Source: Microvirga aerilata (GTDB lineage Bacteria > Pseudomonadota > Alphaproteobacteria > Rhizobiales > Beijerinckiaceae). Taken from it: 64,000 nt of DNA. The number at the start of each line of letters is the position of its first letter. Within the stretch, counting starts at the first letter, position 1. Shown here one piece after another: positions 18,114 to 28,740 of the stretch. The notes below the pieces were generated by a model. That model was not told the DNA's origin, searched no databases, and saw nothing but the letters and a program-made list of their open reading frames with translations. The stretch spans positions 25,283-89,282 of the forward strand of contig NZ_JAEQMY010000019.1 in the NCBI RefSeq assembly GCF_016743775.1. Reading direction: 5' to 3'. The position numbers and the translations under genes are program-made.

Positions 18114-19583
18114 CTAGGCGCGATTTGATCGCACCACCATCAGCTCGAGGTCCCTCACCTTCTTGCGCAGTGTGTTGCGGTTGACCCCCAGGAGTTCGGC
18201 TGCCCTGATCTGATTGCCTCGGGTCGCCGCGAGGGCTGCCCCGATTAGGGGGCCTTCGATCTCCCGCAGGATCCGGTGATAAAGACCAGGCGGAGGCAGG
18301 GTGTCCCGGAAGCCCGAGAAATACTCGTTCAGGTGCCTCTCGACCGCGTCGGACAATCCTTCGGAGTTCTGCTGGGAGGGCTGCTGGGCGCTCTTTCCAA
18401 CGACTTGTGTCGGCAGCAGGGGCTGGGAATCGAGCTCCGCATCGACGATCGCGCCGGTGATCGTATCCTGCGGATACAGGGCGGCCAGCCGCCGTACCAG
18501 GTTCTCCAGCTCACGGACGTTCCCGGGCCAGCGGTAGCGCTTGAGGCGATCCATGGCCTCGACATCGAGCTGCTTGCGCGAGAGCCCTTCCTTCTCGACG
18601 ATGACGAAGAAGTGACGCACGAGGTCCGGGATGTCCTCCACGCGCTCGCGCAGGGGCGGAAGGCGCAAGGGGACCACATTGAGCCGGAAGTAGAGGTCCT
18701 CGCGGAAGAGGCCCTGCTGGATCAGCACCCGAAGGTCCTTGTTGGTGGCGGCAACGATGCGAACATTCGTCTTGATCGGCACGCGGCCGCCCACGGTCGT
18801 GTATTCCCCCTGCTGGAGAACGCGCAGGAGGCGGGTCTGCGCCTCCATGGGCATGTCGCCGATTTCGTCGAGGAAGAGGGTGCCGCCTTCGGCCTGCTCG
18901 AAGCGGCCGGTGCTGCGCGCCGTCGCGCCGGTGAAAGCTCCCTTCTCATGGCCGAAGAGCTCGGATTCGATCAGCTCGCGAGGAATGGCCGCCATGTTCA
19001 CGGCCACGAACGGGCCCTGACGACGCTTGCCGTAATCATGAAGCGCCTTGGCGACAAGCTCCTTGCCAGTCCCGGATTCGCCCGTGATCATCACGGTCAG
19101 GTCCGTCGGCATCAGCCGCGCGAGCGCCCGGTAGATCTCCTGCATCGCATGGGAGCGTCCGACGAGCGGGATGTCCTCGTTGTCCGGCGGCTGGCCCGCA
19201 CCGGCGGGAACGGAGCGAGGGCGGGAGAGCGCCCGCCCGACGACGGCGACGAGCTCCTTGAGGTCGAATGGCTTGGGCAGATACTCGTAGGCGCCGCGCT
19301 CGGATGCCTTGATGGCCGTCATAAAGGTGTTCTGCGCGCTCATGACGATGATCGGAAGCTCCGGCCGGATCTTCTTGATGCGGGGCAGGAGATCGAAGGC
19401 ATTCTCGTCGGGCATCATCACGTCGGTGATGATCAGATCGCCCTCCCCTTGCGCCACCCACCGCCAGAGCGTGGCGGCATTGCTCGTGGAGCGAACCTCG
19501 TATCCGGCCCGCGAAAGAGCCTGATTCAGAACGGTTCGGATGGCGGCATCGTCATCGGCAAGAAGAATCTGTCCGCTAGGCAT
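18114..19583 (-). CDS. ntrC: Nitrogen regulation response regulator NtrC (NR(I))
   Basis: NtrC is a sigma-54 enhancer-binding activator of nitrogen-assimilation genes. The receiver domain has Asp54 (IITDVMMP). The AAA+ domain has GESGTGKE at 168-175 and an intact GAFTGA at 215-220, in contrast to NtrX. The C-terminal Fis-type DNA-binding helix-turn-helix ([19 protein letters not shown]) is present. Length 489. It lies 9 bp after ntrB. Confidence 0.96.
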   Translation of the reverse strand: MPSGQILLADDDAAIRTVLNQALSRAGYEVRSTSNAATLWRWVAQGEGDLIITDVMMPDENAFDLLPRIKKIRPELPIIVMSAQNTFMTAIKASERGAYEYLPKPFDLKELVAVVGRALSRPRSVPAGAGQPPDNEDIPLVGRSHAMQEIYRALARLMPTDLTVMITGESGTGKELVAKALHDYGKRRQGPFVAVNMAAIPRELIESELFGHEKGAFTGATARSTGRFEQAEGGTLFLDEIGDMPMEAQTRLLRVLQQGEYTTVGGRVPIKTNVRIVAATNKDLRVLIQQGLFREDLYFRLNVVPLRLPPLRERVEDIPDLVRHFFVIVEKEGLSRKQLDVEAMDRLKRYRWPGNVRELENLVRRLAALYPQDTITGAIVDAELDSQPLLPTQVVGKSAQQPSQQNSEGLSDAVERHLNEYFSGFRDTLPPPGLYHRILREIEGPLIGAALAATRGNQIRAAELLGVNRNTLRKKVRDLELMVVRSNRA

Positions 19584-19592
19584 TTCTTAGCC

Positions 19593-20692
19593 TCACATAT
19601 CGGCGCCGCGCCCGTCATTGGCGCGGTGCATGGGCAGGAGAATTCGGAAACTGGTCCGTCTCGGCGCAGGCTCGCATTCGACGATGCCGCCGTGATCGCC
19701 GACGATCTTCGCCACGAGGGCAAGCCCCAGGCCGCTGCCCTGCACCTTCGTCGTCACGAAAGGATCGAAGAGATCGCTCATCAGCTCGGGCGGGATCCCG
19801 GGGCCGTTGTCGGTCACGCTGAGCTCGATGGGCAGGCTTACCCGCTCCTGGGAGCCGGGCACCTGAAGCCGAACGCCTGTGCGGAAAGCCGTCGAAAGGA
19901 TGATCTCGCCATCGGACGCGTCCAGCCCCACCGCTTCGGCGGCGTTCTTGACGAGGTTCAGGATCACCTGAATGAGCTGGTCCCGGTTGCCGAGCACCGG
20001 CGGAAGCGACGGATCGTAGTTCTCGACGAAGCGGATGTGGCGGGCAAAGCCCGACTGCGCAAGCCGCTTCACGTGGTCGAGAACGCCGTGGATATTGACG
20101 GGTCCCCGCTCCACCGGACGCTCCTCGCCGAACAGCTCCATGCGCTCGACGAGCTTCACGATCCGGTCGGTCTCGTCGCAGATCAGGCGCGTCAGCAACC
20201 TGTCGTCCTCGTTGGCCGACTGCTCCAGAAGTTGGGCCGCGCCGCGGATGCCGGAGAGCGGATTCTTGATCTCGTGCGCCAGAAGCGCGCCCAGCGCCGT
20301 AATGGACCGGGCCGCGCCGCGATGGGTCAGCTGGCGGTTCATCTTGTCGGCGATCGTCCGCTCCTGGAGCATGAGGATCACGCTGTCGGTGTCGTCACCC
20401 AGGGGACTTGCGGAAACGTCCACGATTCGCTCCGCGCCAAGGCGCGGGCTGCCGATGTCCACCCGGTGCTCGCTGACGCTGGACCCCCGCTCGCGCACAT
20501 CCTCCACAAGGGCCATGACAGGCGAGCCGAAAGGAAGCAGATCGGTGAGCTTCTGGCGCAGCATCATGCGCAGGCTCATGTCGAAGAAGAATTCGGCGGC
20601 CGCATTGGCGTGAACGATCCTGTGCTCCGGGCCGACGGTGAGAACCGGCATCGGCAGGGCGTTCATGATCTGGTCGTTGATGGCCATCGTCG

Positions 20693-20696
<4 letters not shown>
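19593..20696 (-). CDS. ntrB: Nitrogen regulation histidine kinase NtrB (NR(II))
   Basis: NtrB is a soluble kinase/phosphatase that controls NtrC under PII signalling. The N-terminal PAS domain (about 8-115) precedes the phosphoacceptor His141 in [12 protein letters not shown] and an ATPase domain with DNGPGIP and GSGLGL. The ATG at 20696 overlaps the dusB stop by 4 bp (ATGA) and starts where NtrB homologues do; the frame remains open upstream but is antisense-like. Length 367. Confidence 0.96.
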
Positions 20697-21712
<1,016 letters not shown>

Positions 21713-21823
21713 TCTGCCCAATGAATAGCCATTTCGATGACATGCGCAAGCCCCTTGCTGGGAGATTTGCCTTATTCGCGGGTCACGCTTAGGAGAGCAT
21801 CCGTTACAGAGAGCCCCCTGAAA

Positions 21824-23020
21824 ATGTCAGTCGCCGCCCTTATCGTTGCTGCAGGACGTGGATCAAGAGCGGGTGAAGGGATCCCAAAGCAATATCGTCT
21901 GCTCAAGGGCAAGCCCGTGTTAGCCCATACCCTCGGGAGCTTCCTGGCGCACCCGAGAATCGAGCGGGTGGTTGCGGTAATTCACCGCGACGACCGCGAC
22001 CTGTACGAGGCTACCCTGAAGGCCCTCCCCGCAGACCTGCTGTCGAAGCTTCTGCCCTGTGCCTATGGGGGTGAAACCAGGCAGGCCTCCGTAAACCATG
22101 GGCTCGAGGCTCTGGCAGCCTCTGCGCCAGATATCGCCCTGGTTCACGATGGCGCCCGTCCCTTTGCAAGTGCCGGCCTCATCGACCGGGCGATGGAAGC
22201 CGCAGAGCGTTGGAGCGCCGCCGTCCCGGGCATCTCGGTCACCGATACGATCAAGGTCATCGGGGAGCGCTCGGAGGTGATCTCAACTCCCGACCGGGCA
22301 AGCTTGCGAGCCGTGCAGACCCCGCAGTCCTTCCGCTTTCCACTGCTCCTCGACGCCCACCGGCAGGCTGCCGCGTCGAACCTGCACTCCTTCACGGACG
22401 ATGGCGCACTAGCTGAGTGGGCTGGCCAGCCGGTTCATGTGTTCGAGGGCGAGCCGGGCAATATCAAGCTGACCCATCCGGCCGACTTCCAGGAGGCTGA
22501 ACGGCGTCTGAAAGGCTCATCCATGACTTACGTGACCCGTCTCGGCACCGGCTTCGACGTGCACGCCTTCGGCGAGGGCGATCATGTGTGGCTCGGCGGG
22601 ATCGAGGTTCCGCATGACCGTGGCGTCGTCGCCCACTCGGATGGCGACGTGATCCTGCATGCCCTGACGGATGCCGTTCTTGGCGCCCTAGCCGAGGGGG
22701 ATATCGGCACCCACTTTCCGCCGAGCGACTCGCAATGGCGCGGTGCCTCCTCCGATCGGTTCCTGGCTTATGCCGTGGGCTTGGTGAGGGAGCGTGGCGG
22801 GCTCGTCGACCATCTCGACACCACGCTCCTGTGCGAGAGGCCGCGGCTGGGCCCTCATCGTGAGGCGATGCGCCAGCGGATCGCCGAGATTGCCGGGCTT
22901 CGCGTCCATCAGGTCTCCCTCAAGGCGACCACGACGGAGAAGCTTGGATTTACCGGCCGGAGCGAGGGCATCGCCGCCCAGGCGGCCGCGACGATCCGGT
23001 TGCCGGAGATAGATGCATGA
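21824..23020 (+). CDS. ispDF: Bifunctional IspD/IspF isoprenoid enzyme
   Basis: The protein fuses two MEP-pathway activities: MEP cytidylyltransferase (IspD, about 1-230) and 2C-methyl-D-erythritol 2,4-cyclodiphosphate synthase (IspF, about 238-398). The IspD nucleotide loop is [17 protein letters not shown]. IspF shows the zinc motif DVH in [15 protein letters not shown], and the late [12 protein letters not shown]. This fusion is common in alphaproteobacteria. The ATG at 21824 opens at the first IspD strand. The 3' end overlaps cinA by 4 bp. Confidence 0.96.
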   Translation: MSVAALIVAAGRGSRAGEGIPKQYRLLKGKPVLAHTLGSFLAHPRIERVVAVIHRDDRDLYEATLKALPADLLSKLLPCAYGGETRQASVNHGLEALAASAPDIALVHDGARPFASAGLIDRAMEAAERWSAAVPGISVTDTIKVIGERSEVISTPDRASLRAVQTPQSFRFPLLLDAHRQAAASNLHSFTDDGALAEWAGQPVHVFEGEPGNIKLTHPADFQEAERRLKGSSMTYVTRLGTGFDVHAFGEGDHVWLGGIEVPHDRGVVAHSDGDVILHALTDAVLGALAEGDIGTHFPPSDSQWRGASSDRFLAYAVGLVRERGGLVDHLDTTLLCERPRLGPHREAMRQRIAEIAGLRVHQVSLKATTTEKLGFTGRSEGIAAQAAATIRLPEIDA

Positions 23021-23505
23021 CCCCTGAGATGAAAGACCGCGCCGCCGCTCTTCTCGATACCTATCGCCAGCGGGGCCTCAAGATCTCCACCGCCGAGTCC
23101 TGCACAGGTGGGCTCGTGGCTGCCCTGCTCACCGAGATAGCTGGCTCCTCGGCGGTCGTCGAGCGCGGCTTCGTCACCTATTCCAACGAGGCCAAGACGG
23201 AGCTGATCGGTGTTCCAGCCGACCTGATCGCAGCCCATGGAGCCGTGAGCGAGCCGGTTGCCCGCGCCATGGCCGAGGGGGCGCTGGCTCGCTCTTATGC
23301 CGATGTGGCGGTTGGAATTACCGGAATCGCGGGACCGACCGGGGGAACGGCGACGAAGCCGGTGGGCCTCGTCCATTTCGGTCTGGCCCGGAAGGGCTCG
23401 GCCACGATACATTTGGAAAGGCACTACGGCGAACTGGGGCGAGAGAACGTGCGCCGCCGGGCCGTGGAGGACGCGCTCGCTCTCTTGGAGCAGGCGCTGG
23501 GCTGA
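23017..23505 (+). CDS. CinA-type nicotinamide-nucleotide amidohydrolase (PncC)
   Basis: PncC-type enzymes deamidate nicotinamide mononucleotide to nicotinate mononucleotide for NAD recycling. This 162-residue protein is the stand-alone CinA C-terminal domain: [36 protein letters not shown] and [12 protein letters not shown] are signature segments. Coupled by 4 bp to ispDF. It abuts the convergent ratA gene with no intergenic base, so the two 3' ends must overlap as transcripts. Confidence 0.92.
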   Translation: MTPEMKDRAAALLDTYRQRGLKISTAESCTGGLVAALLTEIAGSSAVVERGFVTYSNEAKTELIGVPADLIAAHGAVSEPVARAMAEGALARSYADVAVGITGIAGPTGGTATKPVGLVHFGLARKGSATIHLERHYGELGRENVRRRAVEDALALLEQALG

Positions 23506-23973
23506 TCAGGCCCGAGCCCTGGATGCAACCCCGTAGATCTCATCCGCCCTCTCCTCGAAGGCTTCGGTGAACTTGCGGAAGGCTTTATCGAACACGCTGC
23601 CCATCAGGATGCCCAACGCGAAGCTCTTGAATTCGTAGTTGATGTAGAACTCCACATCGCAGCCGGTGGCCGTCTGGCGGAAGGTCCAGCGGTTTTCGAG
23701 ATACTTGAACGGTCCGTCCACATACTCGACCGTGATCTTCAGGCGCGGATGGTCGAGCGTCACGCGGGTGGTGAAGCTTTCCTTGATGGCCTTGTAGCCC
23801 ACGGCCATGGTGGCCACGAGCGTCTCGACGCCCTCCCCGCTCTGGACCCGGCGCATGACGCGCAAGCTCTCGCACAGGGGCAGGAACTCGGGATACCGCT
23901 CCACATCGGCCACCAGGGCAAACATCTGGGCAGGCGTATGCTTGACGGGGCGCGCGGTGCGAAAGGTCGGCAT
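23506..23973 (-). CDS. RatA / COQ10-like START-domain protein
   Basis: The family contains coenzyme Q-binding COQ10 proteins and E. coli RatA; in alphaproteobacteria a role in ubiquinone handling is the more likely. Recognisable segments are PVKHTPAQMFALVADVERYPEFLPLC near the start and FKYLENRWTFR in the middle. Length 155 is typical. It ends the lipA-(P-loop kinase)-ratA series, 3 bp after its neighbour. Confidence 0.9.
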   Translation of the reverse strand: MPTFRTARPVKHTPAQMFALVADVERYPEFLPLCESLRVMRRVQSGEGVETLVATMAVGYKAIKESFTTRVTLDHPRLKITVEYVDGPFKYLENRWTFRQTATGCDVEFYINYEFKSFALGILMGSVFDKAFRKFTEAFEERADEIYGVASRARA

Positions 23974-23976
23974 GGC

Positions 23977-24501
23977 TCAGGCGGCCTCTCTGTTCGATGT
24001 GAGCTCAGCTTCCAGAGCCGGGATGCCGGATCGGGAGCGCAGCACATAAACGCGCTGGTCAGGGCGCAGGCGCTCCAGCATGCGAGCGGTTTTGGGTCGC
24101 ATGGCGACGGGATAGGACCAGATCCAGCGCATGAACGACAGGTCGAAGCGCTCCGGGCCGGCGGCGCCGAGGTCGGGCCGCGACCGCCCGTAGTTCCTTG
24201 CCACCCGCCAGAGAACGCGGGTGAGGCAGCGCCATCGTGGGAGGTCGAGCCACACGATGGTTGTGGCCCGGGGCACGCGGATATCGAAGGTGCTGGCGTA
24301 GTTCCCGTCCATGACCCAGGCTGGCCGGGCTGCGAGCGTGCTTACCTTCTCCCGCCACTCGGCTTTCGGGGGCGTCGTCCAGCCGGGTCCGAAGTATTCC
24401 CGATCAAGATGGATCAACGGCAGACCGAGATCCCTGGCGATGCGGCTTGCCAGGGTGCTCTTGCCCGCGCCCGGGCTGCCGATGACCAGAATGCGCTGCA
24501 T
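23977..24501 (-). CDS. P-loop NTPase, adenylate kinase / FlaR-like
   Basis: The protein begins RILVIGSPGAGKSTLASRIA, a Walker A near residues 8-15, followed by LPLIHLDREYFGPGW, typical of the small 'DNA topology modulation protein FlaR' or adenylate-kinase-like group. WVMDGNY and IVWLDLPRWRCL further match that group. The phosphate acceptor is unknown. It lies 15 bp after lipA and 3 bp before ratA, so is co-transcribed with them. Confidence 0.85.
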   Translation of the reverse strand: MQRILVIGSPGAGKSTLASRIARDLGLPLIHLDREYFGPGWTTPPKAEWREKVSTLAARPAWVMDGNYASTFDIRVPRATTIVWLDLPRWRCLTRVLWRVARNYGRSRPDLGAAGPERFDLSFMRWIWSYPVAMRPKTARMLERLRPDQRVYVLRSRSGIPALEAELTSNREAA

Positions 24502-24516
24502 GAACTCGCCCGGCTC

Positions 24517-25476
24517 CTAGCCGAGTTTTGTCAGACGGGCCGCCTTGAGCTTGGCAAAGTCCTCGCCGGCATGGTGCGAGGAGCGTGTCAGCGGGGTGGA
24601 GGAGACCAGGAGGAACCCTTTGGCATAAGCCGTGGTTTCATAGGCCTTGAACTCGTCCGGGGTGACGAAGCGGATCACCTGATGGTGCTTCTTCGTCGGC
24701 TGGAGGTATTGGCCGATGGTCATGAAATCCACATCCGCCGAGCGCAGGTCGTCCATGAGCTGCAGGACCTCGTTCCGCTCCTCGCCGAGCCCCACCATGA
24801 TGCCGGACTTGGTGAAGATGGTCGGGTCGAGCTCCTTCACCTGCTGGAGCAGGCGGATGGAGTGGAAATAGCGCGCACCGGGGCGCACCTTCAGGTACTT
24901 GGACGGCACGGTCTCAAGATTATGGTTGAACACGTCAGGCTTGGCCGCGACCACGACCTCGAGCGCGCCAGGCTTCCTGAGGAAGTCGGGGGTGAGAATT
25001 TCGATGGTGGTTTTGGGCGAGCGCGCCCGGATGGCGTGGATCACGTCGGCAAAATGCTGCGCGCCCCCGTCGGCTAGGTCGTCCCGGTCCACGGAGGTGA
25101 TGACCACGTGCTCCAGGCCGAGCTTCTGGACCGCGATCGCCACGCTCTCCGGCTCGTTGGGGTCGAGCGCCTGCGGCATGCCCGTCTTCACGTTGCAGAA
25201 GGCGCAGGCGCGGGTGCAGGTATCGCCCATGATCATGAAGGTGGCGTGCTTCTTCTCCCAGCACTCGCCGATATTGGGGCAGCCGGCCTCCTCGCAGACG
25301 GTCACGAGCTTGTTCTCGCGCACGATCTTGTTGGTCTCGGCCCATTTGGGCGAGCCGGGCGCTTTCACGCGGATCCATTCGGGCTTGCGCTGCTGAACAG
25401 GCTGATCCGGCCGGTGCGCCTTTTCCGGATGGCGAGGGCGGTTATCCTTGTTTAGAAGGTCGAGAACGACGGCCAT
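24517..25476 (-). CDS. lipA: Lipoyl synthase
   Basis: LipA is a radical-SAM enzyme that inserts two sulfurs into octanoyl groups on lipoyl domains, here presumably those of the PDH E2 and E1-beta proteins encoded nearby. The auxiliary cluster ligands are Cys61, Cys66 and Cys72 ([13 protein letters not shown]) and the SAM cluster ligands Cys87, Cys91 and Cys94 (CTRACAFC). The ATG at 25476 is preferred to one 15 codons upstream because homologues start there. Length 319. The 149 bp back to the HWE kinase gene are non-coding. Confidence 0.97.
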   Translation of the reverse strand: MAVVLDLLNKDNRPRHPEKAHRPDQPVQQRKPEWIRVKAPGSPKWAETNKIVRENKLVTVCEEAGCPNIGECWEKKHATFMIMGDTCTRACAFCNVKTGMPQALDPNEPESVAIAVQKLGLEHVVITSVDRDDLADGGAQHFADVIHAIRARSPKTTIEILTPDFLRKPGALEVVVAAKPDVFNHNLETVPSKYLKVRPGARYFHSIRLLQQVKELDPTIFTKSGIMVGLGEERNEVLQLMDDLRSADVDFMTIGQYLQPTKKHHQVIRFVTPDEFKAYETTAYAKGFLLVSSTPLTRSSHHAGEDFAKLKAARLTKLG

Positions 25477-25625
25477 GAAGCAAAAACCTCTGGGACGAAG
25501 GGACCCCGCCCCTTCCTGCATGCCGCTGATTTAAGACTTCCGAGGCACATTCGCAAATGCTCAGATGGCGGAGCAGCGTTTCATTTTTAAAAGCTCCCGC
25601 CTGCCATAGGGGTTGAAGCGCTCCG

Positions 25626-27782
25626 TTAGGTGACTTCGCTCAAGGGAGCCTTGATCGTACAAACGACCCCCGTGGGCACGTAGGCCAGGATCGCCTCGCC
25701 CGAGAGCTCATGAGCCAAGCTCCGTTCGATGAGCCTGGTGCCGAATCCCTTGCGCTTCGGCGGCTCGACTGGAGGTCCCCCACGCTCCTGCCAGCACAGC
25801 GTCAGATGGCGGGGGTCGTCGAGCGTCACGGTCCATGTGATGGAGACTTGGCCCGTGGGCACCGAGAGGGCGCCATATTTTGCTGCGTTGGTCGCAAGCT
25901 CGTGAACAGCCATGGAGATCGCAAGCGCTATGTTGGGGCTGAGGCGGACTTGCGGCCCATCCACGTCGCAACGCCCGCTGGATTGGCGGCAATACGGTTC
26001 GATGACCTCCCCGATCAATTCACGAAGCTCCGCTCCCTCCCAGTTGTCCCGTGTCAGAATGTCGTGAGCCCGCGCCAGGGCCAGGAGACGGTCCTGAAAC
26101 GTCCCTACGCGCAGGTCGCTCTCCGGTCCGAGCTCGCGGAAGCTTTGCACCGCGATGGACTGGACCGTCGCAAGGGTGTTCTTTACGCGATGATTGAGTT
26201 CATTGATCAGAAGCTGCTGGCGGCCCTCCCAGAGCTTGCGGTCGGTGATGTCGAAGGCAACCCCGGTGGCCTTGATGAAAACGGCCCCCTCAGGTCCATG
26301 GCTGGCCTCCAGGTCGGCACGCAGCAGCAGCCAGTGATGGGAGCCGTCGGGCCAGATCACCTCCAGCTCCTCCTCGGCATAGCGCTGACCATGCGTGAGC
26401 GCGGCTGCCGCGGCCATTCGGAGCCGCTCGTGGGCTCCCGGGGCATAGCGGGACCTGATCTCCTCGATCGTCGGAGAGGCATCCTCGGAAAAACCGAGGA
26501 GTCGGTTCAGCTCGGGAGAGGTGGTCACGGAGTTAGTGCGGGTGTCGCTTTCCCACACGGCCATCCGGCCCGCATCGAGCGCCAGGCGAAGGCGGGATTC
26601 ACTTTGTCGCAGGGCCGACTCAGCCTCGCGCCGCGCGGTCAGGTCAATCGTCACCGACGCCATGATATGCGGGCGCCCATCCTCCTGGCGGATCAACGTC
26701 ACCGTATTGCCGACCCACACCTCTGTGCCGTCGGGACGAACGTAGCGCTTCTCGATCTCGAAGGCTTCCCCGGCCTTGATTGCCTGCTGAAACAGCCGGA
26801 GATTTTCCGGAAGATCGTCCGGATGGGTGATGTCCTGCATGCGCAGGCCGCTCAGAAGCTTATCCCGGGTGTATCCGGAGATCTCGCAGAAGCGGTCGTT
26901 CACCCGGACAAAGCGTCCCGACAGGTCGCATTCGGCGAACCCCGCCGCAGCCTGGTCGAAGATCGCTGCAAGGTGAGCCTCGCTCTCGCGCAACTCGGTC
27001 TCGCGGCGCTTCTGATTGGTCAGGTCCCGAGCCAAGCCGATGCGGACGCTTTGGCCCTGCCACACGCTCTCGCGACCCACGAACTCCGCCGGGAAAACGG
27101 ATCCGTCTTTCCGGCAGGCTTCGATTTCGTAAGGCTCCTCCTGCCTGAGGCGGCCTTTTTCCAGGAGCAGCTCGGCGCTCCTGGACGTTACGAACGCGGT
27201 GCTGGGACGCCCGATCACATCGGCGACATTGTCGTATCCGAAGATACGGGCATAAGCCGGGTTGCAGTCGAGAGCGACGGTGCCGTTGTGAATGATCACG
27301 CCTTCGCGGGTTTCCTCGGAGAACAGCCGGTAGCGGGCCTCGCTCTCGCGAAGCGCCGTCCGGGCCTCGACCTGTTCGGTGACGTCGAATCCCTGAGCGA
27401 AGATGCCGGTGGCCTTGCCCCGGTCATCCATCACGGGCTGGTACACGAAATCCATATAGCGGGTTTCGGTGGGAGCCCCCGGCCGACGCTGGAACGCGAC
27501 CGGCATCTGACGGCCTACGAAAGGCTCGCCCGTTGCGTATACCGTGTCGAGGAGGGCTACGGTCCCTTGCGCCTCCAGCTCGGGAAGCGCATCACGCACC
27601 CGTTGGCCGATGACGTCGTGCCTGCCGATCAGCTCGAGATAAGCCGGATTGGTAAACTCGAAGACGTGATCCGGCCCGCTCAGGATCGCGATCATGCCGG
27701 GTGCCTGCTGAAAGAAGAACCGAAGCCGGTCCGTCTTGTCGGCGGCGAAGGGGAGCCCCGACGGGACTGGATTACCGTGCAT
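25626..27782 (-). CDS. Multi-PAS HWE-family sensor histidine kinase
   Basis: This soluble sensor kinase has no transmembrane segment. About four PAS domains in series (roughly 15-145, 150-265, 270-395 and 395-520) are joined by the usual S-helix-like TALRESEARYR and ELRESEAHL linkers. The phosphoacceptor is His531 in LLINELNHRVKNTLATVQ, with ARAHDILTRDNWEG and HELATNAAKYGAL, the HWE subfamily pattern. HWE kinases in alphaproteobacteria often sense light, redox or general stress. The ATG at 27782 (718 residues) overlaps the end of the ParD-like gene by 11 bp; a TTG 11 codons upstream is less likely. No response regulator is adjacent. Confidence 0.92.
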   Translation of the reverse strand: MHGNPVPSGLPFAADKTDRLRFFFQQAPGMIAILSGPDHVFEFTNPAYLELIGRHDVIGQRVRDALPELEAQGTVALLDTVYATGEPFVGRQMPVAFQRRPGAPTETRYMDFVYQPVMDDRGKATGIFAQGFDVTEQVEARTALRESEARYRLFSEETREGVIIHNGTVALDCNPAYARIFGYDNVADVIGRPSTAFVTSRSAELLLEKGRLRQEEPYEIEACRKDGSVFPAEFVGRESVWQGQSVRIGLARDLTNQKRRETELRESEAHLAAIFDQAAAGFAECDLSGRFVRVNDRFCEISGYTRDKLLSGLRMQDITHPDDLPENLRLFQQAIKAGEAFEIEKRYVRPDGTEVWVGNTVTLIRQEDGRPHIMASVTIDLTARREAESALRQSESRLRLALDAGRMAVWESDTRTNSVTTSPELNRLLGFSEDASPTIEEIRSRYAPGAHERLRMAAAAALTHGQRYAEEELEVIWPDGSHHWLLLRADLEASHGPEGAVFIKATGVAFDITDRKLWEGRQQLLINELNHRVKNTLATVQSIAVQSFRELGPESDLRVGTFQDRLLALARAHDILTRDNWEGAELRELIGEVIEPYCRQSSGRCDVDGPQVRLSPNIALAISMAVHELATNAAKYGALSVPTGQVSITWTVTLDDPRHLTLCWQERGGPPVEPPKRKGFGTRLIERSLAHELSGEAILAYVPTGVVCTIKAPLSEVT

Positions 27783-27972
27783 TACGGTCCCCTGCGGCGG
27801 CCCTGCCCTGCTCAAGGCTGGGCTCCTGGCGACGGTCCTGCTCCACCAGCAGGCGGAGGGCGGCTCGCACGACCTCGCTGGCGCTGCGGTAATGGCCGGT
27901 TTTCACCTTCGCGGCAATGAAGGTGGTCAGTTCCGGGGTCAGGGAGGCCGTGATGGTCGATTTGGAGGGCAT
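27772..27972 (-). CDS. ParD-like ribbon-helix-helix antitoxin, no toxin partner
   Basis: The 66-residue protein matches the N-terminal ParD/CopG ribbon-helix-helix: SKSTITASLTPELTTFIAAKV, then TGHYRSASEVVRAALRLLVEQD. The C-terminal toxin-binding part of normal ParD (about 80-95 residues) is short and unlike ParE-contacting tails. No ParE gene follows; the next gene is the HWE kinase, overlapping by 11 bp. A near-perfect 21-bp palindrome lies 11 bp upstream, a good place for autoregulation. No clear Shine-Dalgarno sequence is visible. Confidence 0.8.
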   Translation of the reverse strand: MPSKSTITASLTPELTTFIAAKVKTGHYRSASEVVRAALRLLVEQDRRQEPSLEQGRAAAGDRNAR

Positions 27973-27983
27973 GACAATCGGGA

Positions 27984-28004
27984 GGGTAGGAAAGGTTCTT
28001 ACCC
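27984..28004. promoter_or_regulatory. Operator-like palindrome upstream of the ParD-like gene
   Basis: GGGTAGGAA (27984-27992) faces TTCTTACCC (27996-28004) across AGG; eight of nine arm positions pair, with one G/T mismatch. It begins 11 bp upstream of the ParD-like start, where a ribbon-helix-helix repressor would bind. Binding is inferred from position only. Confidence 0.4.
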
Positions 28005-28134
28005 ATCTAGCAGCATAGTTCCGGGTTGAATATCAACTTAGATGATCGGCTATAGCGGCGCTTCGTCCCGGTTCAACCATTATGGCCGGTCCCGACGGCG
28101 AAGGCTTGGAAGCATGGATGCCCACTTGGCCGGA

Positions 28135-28602
28135 TCATTCCCGGGATGGGCTGGACGCCCGAGCGAATTCAGCCAGCAGCTCCGGGTAAAGCTCCATCGG
28201 GGGCAAACCTTCGAAGCTGTGGACTGCCGACGTCTTGGCCCAGGGCAGCGCCTCGCGGGTGTAGGTTTCCATGAACGGCGCAAGGTCGTTCACATTCTCC
28301 AGCATCGTGCTGCGCACGTTCACAAAATCGTCCAAGCCCTCGGGGCAGGTGAAGAGCCAGCTCATGCAATGGGGGCAGAAGAAGTGGCGGGTAGCGCCAT
28401 GAAGGCCGCCGATAACAGGCTCACCCTCTACCACCTCGAATCTGTGGCTGGGATAGAGCGCGCTCAAGGAGAAGGCGCTGGCGGTCATGCGCTGGCAACC
28501 GGTGCAGTGGCAGGCCATGGTGACGAGAGGCGCTCCGCTGACACGAAATCTCACCTGCCCGCATCGGCATTCGCCATCCCGCACGGCGTTCTGGTCCGTC
28601 AT
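28135..28602 (-). CDS. GFA family (Mss4-fold zinc) protein
   Basis: The 155-residue protein has the zinc-binding cysteines of the glutathione-dependent formaldehyde-activating family: Cys12/Cys14 (ECRCGQVRF), Cys31/33/36 (CHCTGCQRM) and Cys76/79 (FFCPHC). Many members do not act on formaldehyde, so the substrate is open. The ATG at 28602 starts just before the first zinc strand; an extension to 28716 would run through the lpdA terminator. It stands alone on minus. Confidence 0.9.
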   Translation of the reverse strand: MTDQNAVRDGECRCGQVRFRVSGAPLVTMACHCTGCQRMTASAFSLSALYPSHRFEVVEGEPVIGGLHGATRHFFCPHCMSWLFTCPEGLDDFVNVRSTMLENVNDLAPFMETYTREALPWAKTSAVHSFEGLPPMELYPELLAEFARASSPSRE

Positions 28603-28675
28603 GGCTTTCTCCTGTGTGTCGTAGGGCCAAGCCTGCCGGCAGGGTAGCCGCCCTGTCAATGCGGACACCAGGTTC

Positions 28676-28707
28676 AAAAAACATGGCCGGGCGGAGCCCG
28701 GCCATGT
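28676..28707 (-). terminator. Intrinsic terminator after lpdA
   Basis: A perfect 12-bp stem, ACATGGCCGGGC (28681-28692) with its complement at 28696-28707 and loop GGA, is followed on minus by six T (complement of 28676-28681). It lies 33 bp after the lpdA stop and should end the pdh transcript. Confidence 0.8.
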
Positions 28708-28740
28708 TGGGAGCAAAAGTTGGGCCTGCGGCCTGCCGCT

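Noticed and set aside
25710..27920. 736-codon plus-strand frame opposite the HWE kinase
   Set aside because: Same reason: antisense shadow, no ribosome site, no recognisable domain.
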